Position numbers and translations under genes: made by a program. Positions 8,295 through 14,805 of a stretch of 64,000 nucleotides of DNA are shown piece by piece. The notes beneath the pieces were generated by a model that was not told the DNA's origin, did no database searches, and saw only the letters and a program-made list of their open reading frames with translations. The first letter of the stretch is position 1. Every line of letters begins with the position of its first letter. Source of the DNA: Hymenobacter arizonensis (lineage in GTDB: Bacteria; Bacteroidota; Bacteroidia; Cytophagales; Hymenobacteraceae); NCBI RefSeq assembly GCF_900115775.1, contig NZ_FOXS01000002.1:899129-963128 (forward strand). Direction: 5' to 3'.

Positions 8295-9521
8295 CTAAGC
8301 CTGCACCACAACCTCCGCGTCCACCTGCCCGGCCAGCAAATCCTCAAACGTCTGGCGGCGGCGAATGAGCCGCAGCTCCCCGGCCTCGTCCAGCAGCACC
8401 TCGGCGGGCTTAGTACGCGAGTTGAAGCTGCTGCTCATCTCGAAGCCGTAGGCGCCGGCGTTGTGGAACACCAGCAAGTCGTTTTCACGAATTTCCGGCA
8501 GCAGACGGTCCCAGGCGAAGGTGTCGGTCTCGCAGATGTTGCCCACCACCGTGTACAGCCGCTCCGAACCCTTGGGGTTGGTGAGGTTGCTGATGTGGTG
8601 GTAGCTGTCGTAGAACATGGGCCGAATCAGGTGGTTGAAGCCCGAGTTCACGCCGGCAAACACCGTGGCGGTGGTTTGCTTCACCACGGCCACGTTCACC
8701 AGCAGGAAGCCGCTTTCGCTTACCATGTACTTGCCGGGCTCAAACCAGCACTCCAGTGGCCGGCCGTATTCTTGCTCGAAGGTCTTGAAGGCCTCGGCCA
8801 CCTGCTTGCCCAGCGCGTTCACATCGGTTTCGGGGTCGCCGGGCTTGTAGGGCACTTTGAAGCCCGAGCCCAGGTCTAGAAAATCCAGCTCGGGGAAGCG
8901 GCCGGCCGCATCGAAGAGGATTTCCAGGGCCCGCATGAACACGCCCACGTCCTTAATTTCGGAGCCGGTGTGCATGTGCAGGCCTTTCACGTGCAGGCCG
9001 GTGCCCTTCACCACGCGCTCGAGGTGGCGCAGCTGGTGAATGCTGATGCCAAACTTGCTGTCGATGTGGCCGGTTTGAATCTTGTAGTTGCCACCGGCTT
9101 CAATGTGCGGGTTCAGGCGCACGCACACCGGGTACGAGCCGCCGAACGTGGCGCCGAACCGCTCCAGCAGCGAGATATTATCGATGTTGAGATTCACGCC
9201 TAGGTTCTTGGCTTCCACCAATTCCTCAAACGTCACGCTGTTGGGCGTAAACAGGATGTCGTCGGGAGCAAAGCCCACGTGCAGACCCAGCCGCACCTCG
9301 TTGATGCTCACGCAGTCGAGCCCCGCGCCCAGGCTGTGAATGTGGCGCAGAATGCTCACATTGCTCAGCGCTTTGCAGGCGTAAAAAATGCGGGTTTTAT
9401 GGCCCGAAAAAGCTTTTTTAAGCTTGCTGTATTGACCAGTGATGGTCGCGGAGTTGTAAACGTAAAGAGGGGTGCCGAACTGGTCGGCAGCGGCGCGCAG
9501 CGCATCGTTAATACCTGACAT
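8295..9521 (-). CDS. lysA: Diaminopimelate decarboxylase
   Basis: A 408-residue PLP enzyme catalysing the last step of lysine synthesis, meso-diaminopimelate to L-lysine and CO2. The alanine-racemase-like barrel holds the PLP lysine in RIFYACKALSN (near residue 45) and the phosphate loop DLGSGFKVPY. The C-terminal beta domain has the GNICETDTFAWD active-site stretch and HNAGAYGFEMSSSFNSR near the end. Length fits the family. I chose ATG 9521 because an exact TACTTTTG box ends 5 nt upstream; the longer frame to 9578 would need transcription from inside the promoter. The gene is single and divergent from the DinB-like gene. Confidence 0.95.
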   Translation of the reverse strand: MSGINDALRAAADQFGTPLYVYNSATITGQYSKLKKAFSGHKTRIFYACKALSNVSILRHIHSLGAGLDCVSINEVRLGLHVGFAPDDILFTPNSVTFEELVEAKNLGVNLNIDNISLLERFGATFGGSYPVCVRLNPHIEAGGNYKIQTGHIDSKFGISIHQLRHLERVVKGTGLHVKGLHMHTGSEIKDVGVFMRALEILFDAAGRFPELDFLDLGSGFKVPYKPGDPETDVNALGKQVAEAFKTFEQEYGRPLECWFEPGKYMVSESGFLLVNVAVVKQTTATVFAGVNSGFNHLIRPMFYDSYHHISNLTNPKGSERLYTVVGNICETDTFAWDRLLPEIRENDLLVFHNAGAYGFEMSSSFNSRTKPAEVLLDEAGELRLIRRRQTFEDLLAGQVDAEVVVQA

Positions 9522-9526
9522 AATCA

Positions 9527-9534
9527 CAAAAGTA
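9527..9534 (-). promoter_or_regulatory. -7 box (TACTTTTG) of lysA, implying a leaderless mRNA
   Basis: Exact TAnnTTTG on the minus strand with its final G 6 nt from the A of the lysA ATG. Transcription normally starts a handful of bases after this box, so the mRNA would begin at or next to the start codon. Confidence 0.55.
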
Positions 9535-9613
9535 AGGCCCGCACGGCGCCTTATGTAAATCTCAAGCAGATAGTACATTCACACCCCCGCCATAGTTTCC
9601 CGTTTTCTTCTTT

Positions 9614-10132
9614 ATGACTAACCCCGAAACCCTGGAAGTGTGGCTGCGCGGCCCCCTGCCCGATATGCCCGCGCTGTTGCAACCTATAGCCCATGCCTTG
9701 CTGCAGGCCCGTGAAGAACTCACCGCCGCCATGCACGACTTCCCCTCAGAATTGCTCAACAAGCGGCCCTCGGGCGTGGCCTCCGTAGGTTTCCACCTGC
9801 AGCACCTGTCCGGCGTGCTCGACCGGCTGTGCACCTACGCCCGCGCCGGGGCATTGAGCGAAACTCAGCTGGCCGCCTTAGGGGCCGAGAATCCACCGTT
9901 GCAGGTTAACGCTGATACAGTAACCCAGCTGGTGCAGCGCTTTAGCCTGCAGGTTGATGCGGCTTTGGCCCAACTGCGGGCCACCCCAGAAAATACCCTG
10001 ACCGAGCCGCGCGGCGTGGGCCGGGCCCAGATTCCCTCCACTGTAATCGGCCTGCTGGTGCACGCCGCCGAGCACACCCAGCGCCACATGGGTCAGCTGC
10101 TGGTAACGGCGCGGGTAGTGGCAGCCGACTAG
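9614..10132 (+). CDS. DinB/YfiT-like putative metalloenzyme
   Basis: A 172-residue four-helix-bundle protein of the DinB superfamily. Three conserved metal-binding His positions are visible: GFHLQHLSG near residue 57, then HAAEHTQRHMGQL near 145-155. Family members include thiol-dependent transferases such as bacillithiol or mycothiol S-transferases, but most are uncharacterised. Its TAG stop (10130-10132) overlaps the stop of the convergent ZIP transporter, with both stop codons read from the palindrome CTAG. Divergent from lysA across 92 bp. Confidence 0.85.
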   Translation: MTNPETLEVWLRGPLPDMPALLQPIAHALLQAREELTAAMHDFPSELLNKRPSGVASVGFHLQHLSGVLDRLCTYARAGALSETQLAALGAENPPLQVNADTVTQLVQRFSLQVDAALAQLRATPENTLTEPRGVGRAQIPSTVIGLLVHAAEHTQRHMGQLLVTARVVAAD

Positions 10133-10926
10133 CCGCCGAGCTTGCTGAGCATGAAGGCGGCCAGGAAGCCGAGCACGGTAATCAGGCCGGTGAAATTGTG
10201 GGCCACCTCGAACGCTTCCGGAATCATGGTGTCGGCTATCATGGCCAGCACGGCCCCGGCGGCCACGGCCGTGGTGGCCCCGATTACCTGGGGCGAAAAG
10301 TGACTGAACACCACAAAGCCCAGCAGCGACGACACCCCGCAAACCAGGGTGATGCCGGCCCACAGCCCAAACACGTATTGCCACGAGCGGCCCGCCTTTT
10401 TCATGCCCGCGGCGCTGCTCAGCCCCTCCGGCAAATTGGATAGGAAGATGGCTGCCACCGCCACCAGGCTCACCGCCCCGCCAGCCAGCATGCTCAGGCC
10501 AATAACAATGCTCTCGGGAATGCCGTCGAGCAAGGCCCCGATGGCCAGGGCCATGCCGTTGTCGTCGCCCGGAGCTGCGGCAGGTTTATCCCCGGCCTTC
10601 ACGGCCTGCCGCTCCTCGTGCTGCTGATGACCGGAGCGTTTGCGGTGCTTGGCGCCGTGCCGGGCCAGCAGCCAGTTGGCCAGGGTGTAAACTGTTGCTC
10701 CGCCCACAAAACCGTACGCCGCCGCCCCGAAGCCGCCGCCTTCGTACGCTTCCTCCATCAACTCAAAAGAAAGCGTAGAAATAAGCACCCCGCTGCCAAA
10801 GGCCATGATGGCTGCAATCAGCCGGGCGGGCACATCCAGGAGGTAGCCAATGGCGGCGCCCGCCAGCAGCGCCGACCCGGATACCAAGCCCCAGAAACCG
10901 GCCTGTGCCCATAGTGGAAATATCAT
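10129..10926 (-). CDS. ZIP-family divalent metal transporter
   Basis: A 265-residue inner-membrane protein with about eight transmembrane helices. The ZIP signature in helices IV-V is present: ALAIGALLDGIPESIVIG and FLSNLPEGLSSA, each with the polar metal-site residues. Between helices III and IV lies a basic, His-containing loop (HGAKHRKRSGHQQHEER) that could bind metal. The family moves Zn2+, Fe2+ or related ions; the specific ion cannot be told. Convergent with the DinB-like gene and divergent from the haloacid dehalogenase gene. Confidence 0.92.
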   Translation of the reverse strand: MIFPLWAQAGFWGLVSGSALLAGAAIGYLLDVPARLIAAIMAFGSGVLISTLSFELMEEAYEGGGFGAAAYGFVGGATVYTLANWLLARHGAKHRKRSGHQQHEERQAVKAGDKPAAAPGDDNGMALAIGALLDGIPESIVIGLSMLAGGAVSLVAVAAIFLSNLPEGLSSAAGMKKAGRSWQYVFGLWAGITLVCGVSSLLGFVVFSHFSPQVIGATTAVAAGAVLAMIADTMIPEAFEVAHNFTGLITVLGFLAAFMLSKLGG

Positions 10927-11122
10927 GCAGATGCGTTGTGTGAGTGAAACAGTCGCTGTTTATCAGCTGGGTTTTCCCTTTAACGAGCAAAGTGCCCGGG
11001 CGGCGAAGCAGCCTTGCTACGGACGGGCATCGGCCTGTTTTTGGCGTAACGCCGGGTGCCCCCAGCCAGAGGTTTTGCGTATGCTTTATACACCGCTGTT
11101 GGTTCATCTTTTCCCTGCGCCT

Positions 11123-11827
11123 ATGCTTCCCACTGCTGCCATCCGCTTCCCGCAACCGGGCCAATTGAAAGTTCTGTTCTTTGACGTCAACGAAACCCTG
11201 CTCGACATGAGCAAGCTCAAAAAAGCCGTCGTTACCGCCTTCGGCGATAAGTCGGCGTTCCGCCAATGGTTCGGATTGCTGCTGCAGTATTTGCTGGTCG
11301 ACACCGTGACGGAACGCTATCACGAGTTCGGCGTCATCGCCAACGCCGCCCTGGACATGACCGCCGCCAAGCTAGAAACCAAGCCGTTGAAGGCAGTTCA
11401 GAAACAGAAGATTTTGGCGCTGATGACGCAGCTGCCCGCCCACCCCGATGTAGCGCAAGGACTGGAAATGCTGCGCGAGGCCGGCTACCGGCTGGTAGCC
11501 TTCACCAACTCCACCAAGTTTGTGCTCGACCAACAGCTACAGTACGCGGGCATCATGGGCTATTTCGAGCAGGGGCTAAGCGTCGATGTCCTCCGCCGCT
11601 ACAAACCCCAGCGCTCAACTTACCACGAGGTCGCGCGCCACCTGGGCGTGATGCCCGAGCAGGCTGCCCTCATTGCCGCTCACGGCTGGGACATTGCCGG
11701 CGCCCAGGCCGCGGGGTTGTTCACTGGGTTCATCGCCCGCCCCGGGCAGGAGCTGTACCCGTTGGCGGGCCCGCCCACTTACCATGGCAAAACGTTGGTG
11801 GAAGTAGCCCGGCAGATGATTGGGTAG
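11123..11827 (+). CDS. Haloacid dehalogenase type II-like hydrolase
   Basis: A 234-residue HAD-superfamily enzyme. Motif I is FFDVNETLLDM with the nucleophile Asp near residue 21, in the DxNxT form used by L-2-haloacid dehalogenases rather than the DxDxT of phosphatases. Motif II is VAFTNST, and the C-terminal acid/Asn region is AAHGWDIAGAQAAGLFTGFIARPG. The all-alpha cap lies in between. Whether it removes halogen is not proven, since many such proteins are general hydrolases. The frame is open to 10850, but that part overlaps the ZIP gene promoter region; ATG 11123 fits the family start. A large repeat with a terminator follows. Confidence 0.87.
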   Translation: MLPTAAIRFPQPGQLKVLFFDVNETLLDMSKLKKAVVTAFGDKSAFRQWFGLLLQYLLVDTVTERYHEFGVIANAALDMTAAKLETKPLKAVQKQKILALMTQLPAHPDVAQGLEMLREAGYRLVAFTNSTKFVLDQQLQYAGIMGYFEQGLSVDVLRRYKPQRSTYHEVARHLGVMPEQAALIAAHGWDIAGAQAAGLFTGFIARPGQELYPLAGPPTYHGKTLVEVARQMIG

Positions 11828-11879
11828 TTGCTGTATTTGTGGTGTTGGGTGGCTTTGGTGGGGGACCTCACACGAAAAA

Positions 11880-12039
11880 CCTCACCCCCGGCCCCTCTCC
11901 AAAAGAGAGGGGAGCCACGGCACAAGGACAGCACTCTTTATTCAACAGAAGGCCCCGTTGCGGACAGCAACGGGGCCTTCTGTTTTAATACCACTTCAAC
12001 TGGCTCCCCTCTCTTTTGGAGAGGGGCCGGGGGGTGAGG
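11880..12039. repeat. Palindromic repeat, type C copy 1, enclosing a terminator
   Basis: Arms 11880-11917 and 12001-12039 are reverse complements apart from one extra G; each begins CCTCACCCCCGGCCCCTCTC and itself contains a small hairpin (CCCCTCTC/GAGAGGGG). The 83-nt centre holds a perfect terminator stem. Located between convergent genes. Related copies are at 44882 and 49479. Confidence 0.93.
11944..11984. terminator. Strong hairpin terminator inside repeat type C copy 1
   Basis: A perfect 18-bp stem (arms begin AACAGAAGGCCCC) with a 5-nt loop, followed by TTAATA. The A/T-flanked symmetry lets it serve the haloacid dehalogenase gene on one strand and the old yellow enzyme gene on the other. 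Confidence 0.85.
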
Positions 12040-12080
12040 TTCCGCCGGGCCAAAGTTTCGTTAAATCCGTTAAAGAAAAC

Positions 12081-13172
12081 CTACCGTTGTCCCGCAGGCG
12101 CAACCTCCCGCGGCTTCGCCCGCTCATACTGCACCGGCCAGGACATCTCTACCCCCAACTCACGCGCCGCAAACAGCGGGAAATATGGCTCGCGCAGAAA
12201 CTCTCGGGCCAGCAGCACCACATCGGCCTGCCCATTAGCCAGGATAGCCTCGGCCTCGGCGGGCGTGGTGATGAGGCCTACGGCCCCGGTCAGGATGCCG
12301 GTTTCTTGCTTAATGCGTTCGGCAAACTGCACCTGGTAGCCGGGGCCCACGGGAATGGGCGCCTTGGGCACGTTGCCGCCGGTGGAGCAGTCTATCAGGT
12401 CCACGCCGCGCACTTTGAGCATGGCTGATAGCTGCACCGATTCGTCGCCGTTCCAACCGCCTTCGGTCCAGTCAGTCACGGAAATGCGCACGATGAGTGG
12501 CAGTTCCTCGGGCCACACCTCGCGGGTAGCGGCCACCACCTCCAGCAGCAGCCGGATGCGGTTTTCAAACGAGCCGCCGTACTCGTCGGTGCGGTGGTTG
12601 CTGAGCGGCGAAAGAAACTCGTGCAGCAGGTAGCCATGCGCCGCGTGCAGCTCAATTACCTGGAAACCGGCTGCCAGCGACCGCGCCGCTGCCGCCCGAA
12701 AATCGGCAATCACCTTCTGAATACCGGCCGCGTCGAGCGCTTGCGGCGCGCCGTAGTTAGGAGCAAACTCAATGGCGCTTGGGCCCACCGGCACCCAGCC
12801 GCCTTCATTTTCGGGCACGTAGCCTTCGCCTCTCCAGGAGCTGTAGGTGCTGGCTTTGCGGCCGGCGTGCGCCAGCTGAATGCCCGGCACGCTGCCCTGG
12901 TCCGTAATAAATGCGTTGATGCGCTGCAGCATGGGCAGGTGCTCATCTTTCCAGATGCCGAGGTCGTCGGGGCTGATGCGGCCTTCTGGCGACACCGCCG
13001 CCGCTTCCGAAATAATGAGGCCGGCACCGCCCACGGCGCGGCTGCCCAGGTGCACCAGGTGCCAGTCGGTAGCAAAGCCATCGACGCTGCTATACTGGCA
13101 CATGGGCGATACAACAATGCGGTTTTTCAACGTGACGCCGCGTAGGGCGAGGGGTTCAAATAAAGTAACCAT
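12081..13172 (-). CDS. NADH:flavin oxidoreductase (old yellow enzyme, YqjM/NamA-like)
   Basis: A 363-residue FMN-dependent ene-reductase of the OYE family, YqjM-type. Visible features: LKNRIVVSPMCQYSS with the Cys that tunes FMN in the YqjM class, the substrate-binding pair in ELHAAHGYLLHEFLSP, and the FMN phosphate region GLITTPAEAEAIL...DVVLLAREFLREP. These enzymes reduce activated C=C bonds with NAD(P)H; the natural substrate is usually unknown. ATG 13172 (MVTLFEPLALRG) is the family start; an upstream in-frame ATG at 13196 is less likely. Its promoter must lie within or beside the repeat-rich 13173-13431 stretch. Confidence 0.92.
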   Translation of the reverse strand: MVTLFEPLALRGVTLKNRIVVSPMCQYSSVDGFATDWHLVHLGSRAVGGAGLIISEAAAVSPEGRISPDDLGIWKDEHLPMLQRINAFITDQGSVPGIQLAHAGRKASTYSSWRGEGYVPENEGGWVPVGPSAIEFAPNYGAPQALDAAGIQKVIADFRAAAARSLAAGFQVIELHAAHGYLLHEFLSPLSNHRTDEYGGSFENRIRLLLEVVAATREVWPEELPLIVRISVTDWTEGGWNGDESVQLSAMLKVRGVDLIDCSTGGNVPKAPIPVGPGYQVQFAERIKQETGILTGAVGLITTPAEAEAILANGQADVVLLAREFLREPYFPLFAARELGVEMSWPVQYERAKPREVAPAGQR

Positions 13173-13285
13173 AAAAACAGGCTTAAGAAAATGCAAGAGA
13201 TAGCAGGCTTAAACCCGGTTTCGAAGCAGTAGGTTATGGCGGCTGCTAATGGCTGATGCTGCCAGTGGGCTGAAGCTGTACGAAG

Positions 13286-13431
13286 AATGTCATGCAGAGC
13301 GGAGCGAACCGGGGGCGGCGTAGCCAAGTATCTCGCTCGCGCCACCTGTCATGCTGAGCCTGCGAAGCACCTTATCACCGTGGAACGAGTCGTAGTGTCG
13401 TGAGAAGATGCTTCAGAGGCTCAGCATTACA
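13286..13431. repeat. Composite repeat: half type B arm followed by decayed type A copy 3
   Basis: 13286-13345 has GTCATGCAGAGCGGAGCGAA and TATCTCGCTCGCG, resembling a single degraded arm of type B. 13347-13431 is a type A palindrome with about five mismatches between arms (right arm GTGAGAAGATGCTTCAGAGG). It lies between the divergent OYE gene and the aromatic operon leader. Confidence 0.75.
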
Positions 13432-13496
13432 AACGGCGCGGTGAAGACGACAAACGGCTCTGTTTTCTTCATCCTTTCGCATATTTCCTTACTGAA

Positions 13497-13543
13497 ATGG
13501 CAAGGAAACACATGAGTTTCCAAACTCTTGCTTACCTTGCCAT
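13497..13543 (+). promoter_or_regulatory. 47-bp interrupted palindrome upstream of the first leader peptide
   Basis: ATGGCAAGG (13497-13505) pairs with CCTTGCCAT (13535-13543), and inside it GAGTTT (13514-13519) pairs with AAACTC (13522-13527). It could be a protein operator or the first hairpin of the leader RNA. A TACCTTGC sequence at 13533-13540 overlaps it and resembles a -7 box; if used, the palindrome would cover the promoter. Confidence 0.5.
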
Positions 13544-13559
13544 CCAATTCATAAACCTC

Positions 13560-13613
13560 ATGCTTCAGACGCGCTACTTTTTTGGCTACTATTACTTCTA
13601 CGCCACCGCGTAG
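13560..13613 (+). CDS. Tyr/Phe-rich leader peptide 1 of the aromatic operon attenuator
   Basis: A 17-codon frame whose residues 6-14 read YFFGYYYFY: five Tyr and three Phe codons, ending in TAG. It is too short and too biased to be an ordinary protein, and it is followed 41 nt later by an intrinsic terminator and then pheA. In-frame ATGs at 13497 and 13512 would lengthen it to 38 or 33 codons; I take 13560 because the possible -7 box at 13533 would start transcription near 13546. The seven bases right after the stop (AACGAGC, 13614-13620) can pair with GCTCGTT inside the terminator. Ribosome stalling on the Tyr/Phe codons would free them to block termination. Confidence 0.75.
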   Translation: MLQTRYFFGYYYFYATA

Positions 13614-13653
13614 AACGAGCCGCCGTTTGTAGCTAACCCACACAAACACTTCC

Positions 13654-13686
13654 AGCGCCGCTCGTTCACCGAGAAGGCGCTTTTTT
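13654..13686 (+). terminator. Attenuator terminator 1
   Basis: AGCGCC/GGCGCT outer stem with CTCG/CGAG inner stem, followed by T6 (13681-13686). Located between the two leader peptides and before any structural gene, so it must be bypassed for pheA expression. The ascending arm overlaps the GCTCGTT segment that can instead pair with 13614-13620. Confidence 0.85.
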
Positions 13687-13702
13687 AATGCCCAGTTTTC
13701 TG

Positions 13703-13786
13703 ATGGTACCCACGCAACAGTACTTTTTTTATTACGGCTACTACTTCTTCTTTCTGAAGAAGCCGGCCCGCTGTTGCTCGTGTTAA
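13703..13786 (+). CDS. Tyr/Phe-rich leader peptide 2 of the aromatic operon attenuator
   Basis: A 27-codon frame with residues 7-17 reading YFFYYGYYFFF, five Tyr and five Phe, then LKKPARCCSC and TAA. An in-frame ATG at 13688, right behind the U-tract of terminator 1, would add five residues. The codon run shares TACTTTTTT and GGCTACTA with leader 1, which suggests the whole module was duplicated. It ends 25 nt before a second terminator. GGCCC at 13765-13769, downstream of the aromatic run, can pair with GGGCC of that terminator (13814-13818). This is a plausible but weaker antiterminator than in module 1. Confidence 0.75.
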   Translation: MVPTQQYFFYYGYYFFFLKKPARCCSC

Positions 13787-13811
13787 CCACCACACTTTCC
13801 GCCAACAAGCC

Positions 13812-13842
13812 AAGGGCCCCGCACAACGGAGGCCCTTTTTTA
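13812..13842 (+). terminator. Attenuator terminator 2
   Basis: AAGGGCC (13812-13818) pairs with GGCCCTT (13831-13837), with an inner CCG/CGG and a CACAA loop, followed by a T6 run. It stands 69 nt before the pheA ATG with no gene between leader 2 and pheA, so it is an attenuator rather than a 3' terminator. Confidence 0.85.
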
Positions 13843-13910
13843 TTGTCCAGTTTAAACAAAGGCGGCTCCACACAAATTAGCCGCTACCAACCACCGACCA
13901 TTACATCGTC

Positions 13911-14801
13911 ATGATGCCTCAACAAGTTGCCATTCAAGGGTTCCAGGGAAGTTTTCACGAAGTAGCTGCCCGGCAGTACTTCGGGGCCGCGCCGACGCTG
14001 GCGCCCTGCGCCACTTTCGCCTCCGTAGTGGCCCACGTAGTCAACGGCACGGCCGAGGCGGGGCTTATGGCCGTGGAGAACTCCCTGGCCGGCAGCATCC
14101 TGCCCAACTACCTGCTGCTGGAGCGGTCCAGCGTACGCATTACCGGCGAGGTGTACCTGCCCATTCACCAGCACCTGTTGGTGCTGCCGGGCTCCACGCT
14201 TGCCGATATCAAGGCTGTGCACTCGCACCCCATGGCCCTGCGCCAGTGCAACGATTTCCTGTCGCGCTACCCGCACTGGCAGCTGGTCGAAACCGACGAC
14301 ACTGGCCGTAGCGCTCAGCTGCTGGCCGAAAACCAGACGCCCGGGGTGGCCGTGGTAGCTGGCCGCCAGGCCGCCGAGCAGTTCGGACTGCGCGTGCTGG
14401 TGCCCGCCATTCACGACGACCCGCACAACTACACGCGCTTCCTGGTGCTGGAGAGCACCAGCACCGCGGCGCCCGTGGCGCCCGTCAACAAGGCTTCGCT
14501 CTACTTCCACACCACGCACCAGCCCGGCAGCTTGGCCCGGGTGCTCACCCGCATTGCCGAGCACGGCCTGAACCTGAGCAAGCTGCAGTCGTGCCCGCGC
14601 GTCGGCCAGCCCTGGCACTACGGCTTCCACGCCGACGTGGAATTCGACGAGCCCACGCAGTTTGCGGCCCTCCTCATCGAGCTTGTGCCCTTCACCGAAG
14701 CGCTGCGGGTGCTGGGCACCTACCAGCGCGGCAACATGGCCGCTGCCATGGCCGAACCCCCGGCGCCACGCCACGCCCAGCCCACGCTTCTCAACGTCTA
14801 G
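13911..14801 (+). CDS. pheA: Prephenate dehydratase
   Basis: A 296-residue monofunctional enzyme converting prephenate to phenylpyruvate in phenylalanine synthesis. The catalytic domain begins VAIQGFQGSFHEVAARQYF and contains GLMAVENSLAGSILPNYLLL and the TDDTGRS segment with the active-site Thr. A C-terminal ACT domain (LYFHTTHQPGSLARVLTRI, then LSKLQSCPRVGQPW) is the usual phenylalanine-sensing regulatory part. The chorismate mutase activity is not fused here but sits on the DAHP synthase at the end of the operon. Starts at 13911 or the adjacent ATG 13914. It is the first structural gene behind the two attenuators, and its stop is 4 nt before the aminotransferase ATG. Confidence 0.96.
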   Translation: MMPQQVAIQGFQGSFHEVAARQYFGAAPTLAPCATFASVVAHVVNGTAEAGLMAVENSLAGSILPNYLLLERSSVRITGEVYLPIHQHLLVLPGSTLADIKAVHSHPMALRQCNDFLSRYPHWQLVETDDTGRSAQLLAENQTPGVAVVAGRQAAEQFGLRVLVPAIHDDPHNYTRFLVLESTSTAAPVAPVNKASLYFHTTHQPGSLARVLTRIAEHGLNLSKLQSCPRVGQPWHYGFHADVEFDEPTQFAALLIELVPFTEALRVLGTYQRGNMAAAMAEPPAPRHAQPTLLNV

Positions 14802-14805
14802 CCAC

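Noticed and set aside
11880-12039. Repeated arms as a possible CRISPR array or insertion sequence end
   Set aside because: Only two inverted arms with a terminator between; no spacer series, no transposase gene and no target duplication evident.
13413-13871. Minus-strand frame of 152 codons before pheA
   Set aside because: It runs antisense through the leader peptides and both terminators and has no family resemblance; the plus-strand reading explains the sequence better.
13861-13886. Small GCGGCT/AGCCGC hairpin between attenuator 2 and pheA as a riboswitch
   Set aside because: Only six base pairs with an 11-nt loop and no conserved aptamer features; too little to support a switch.
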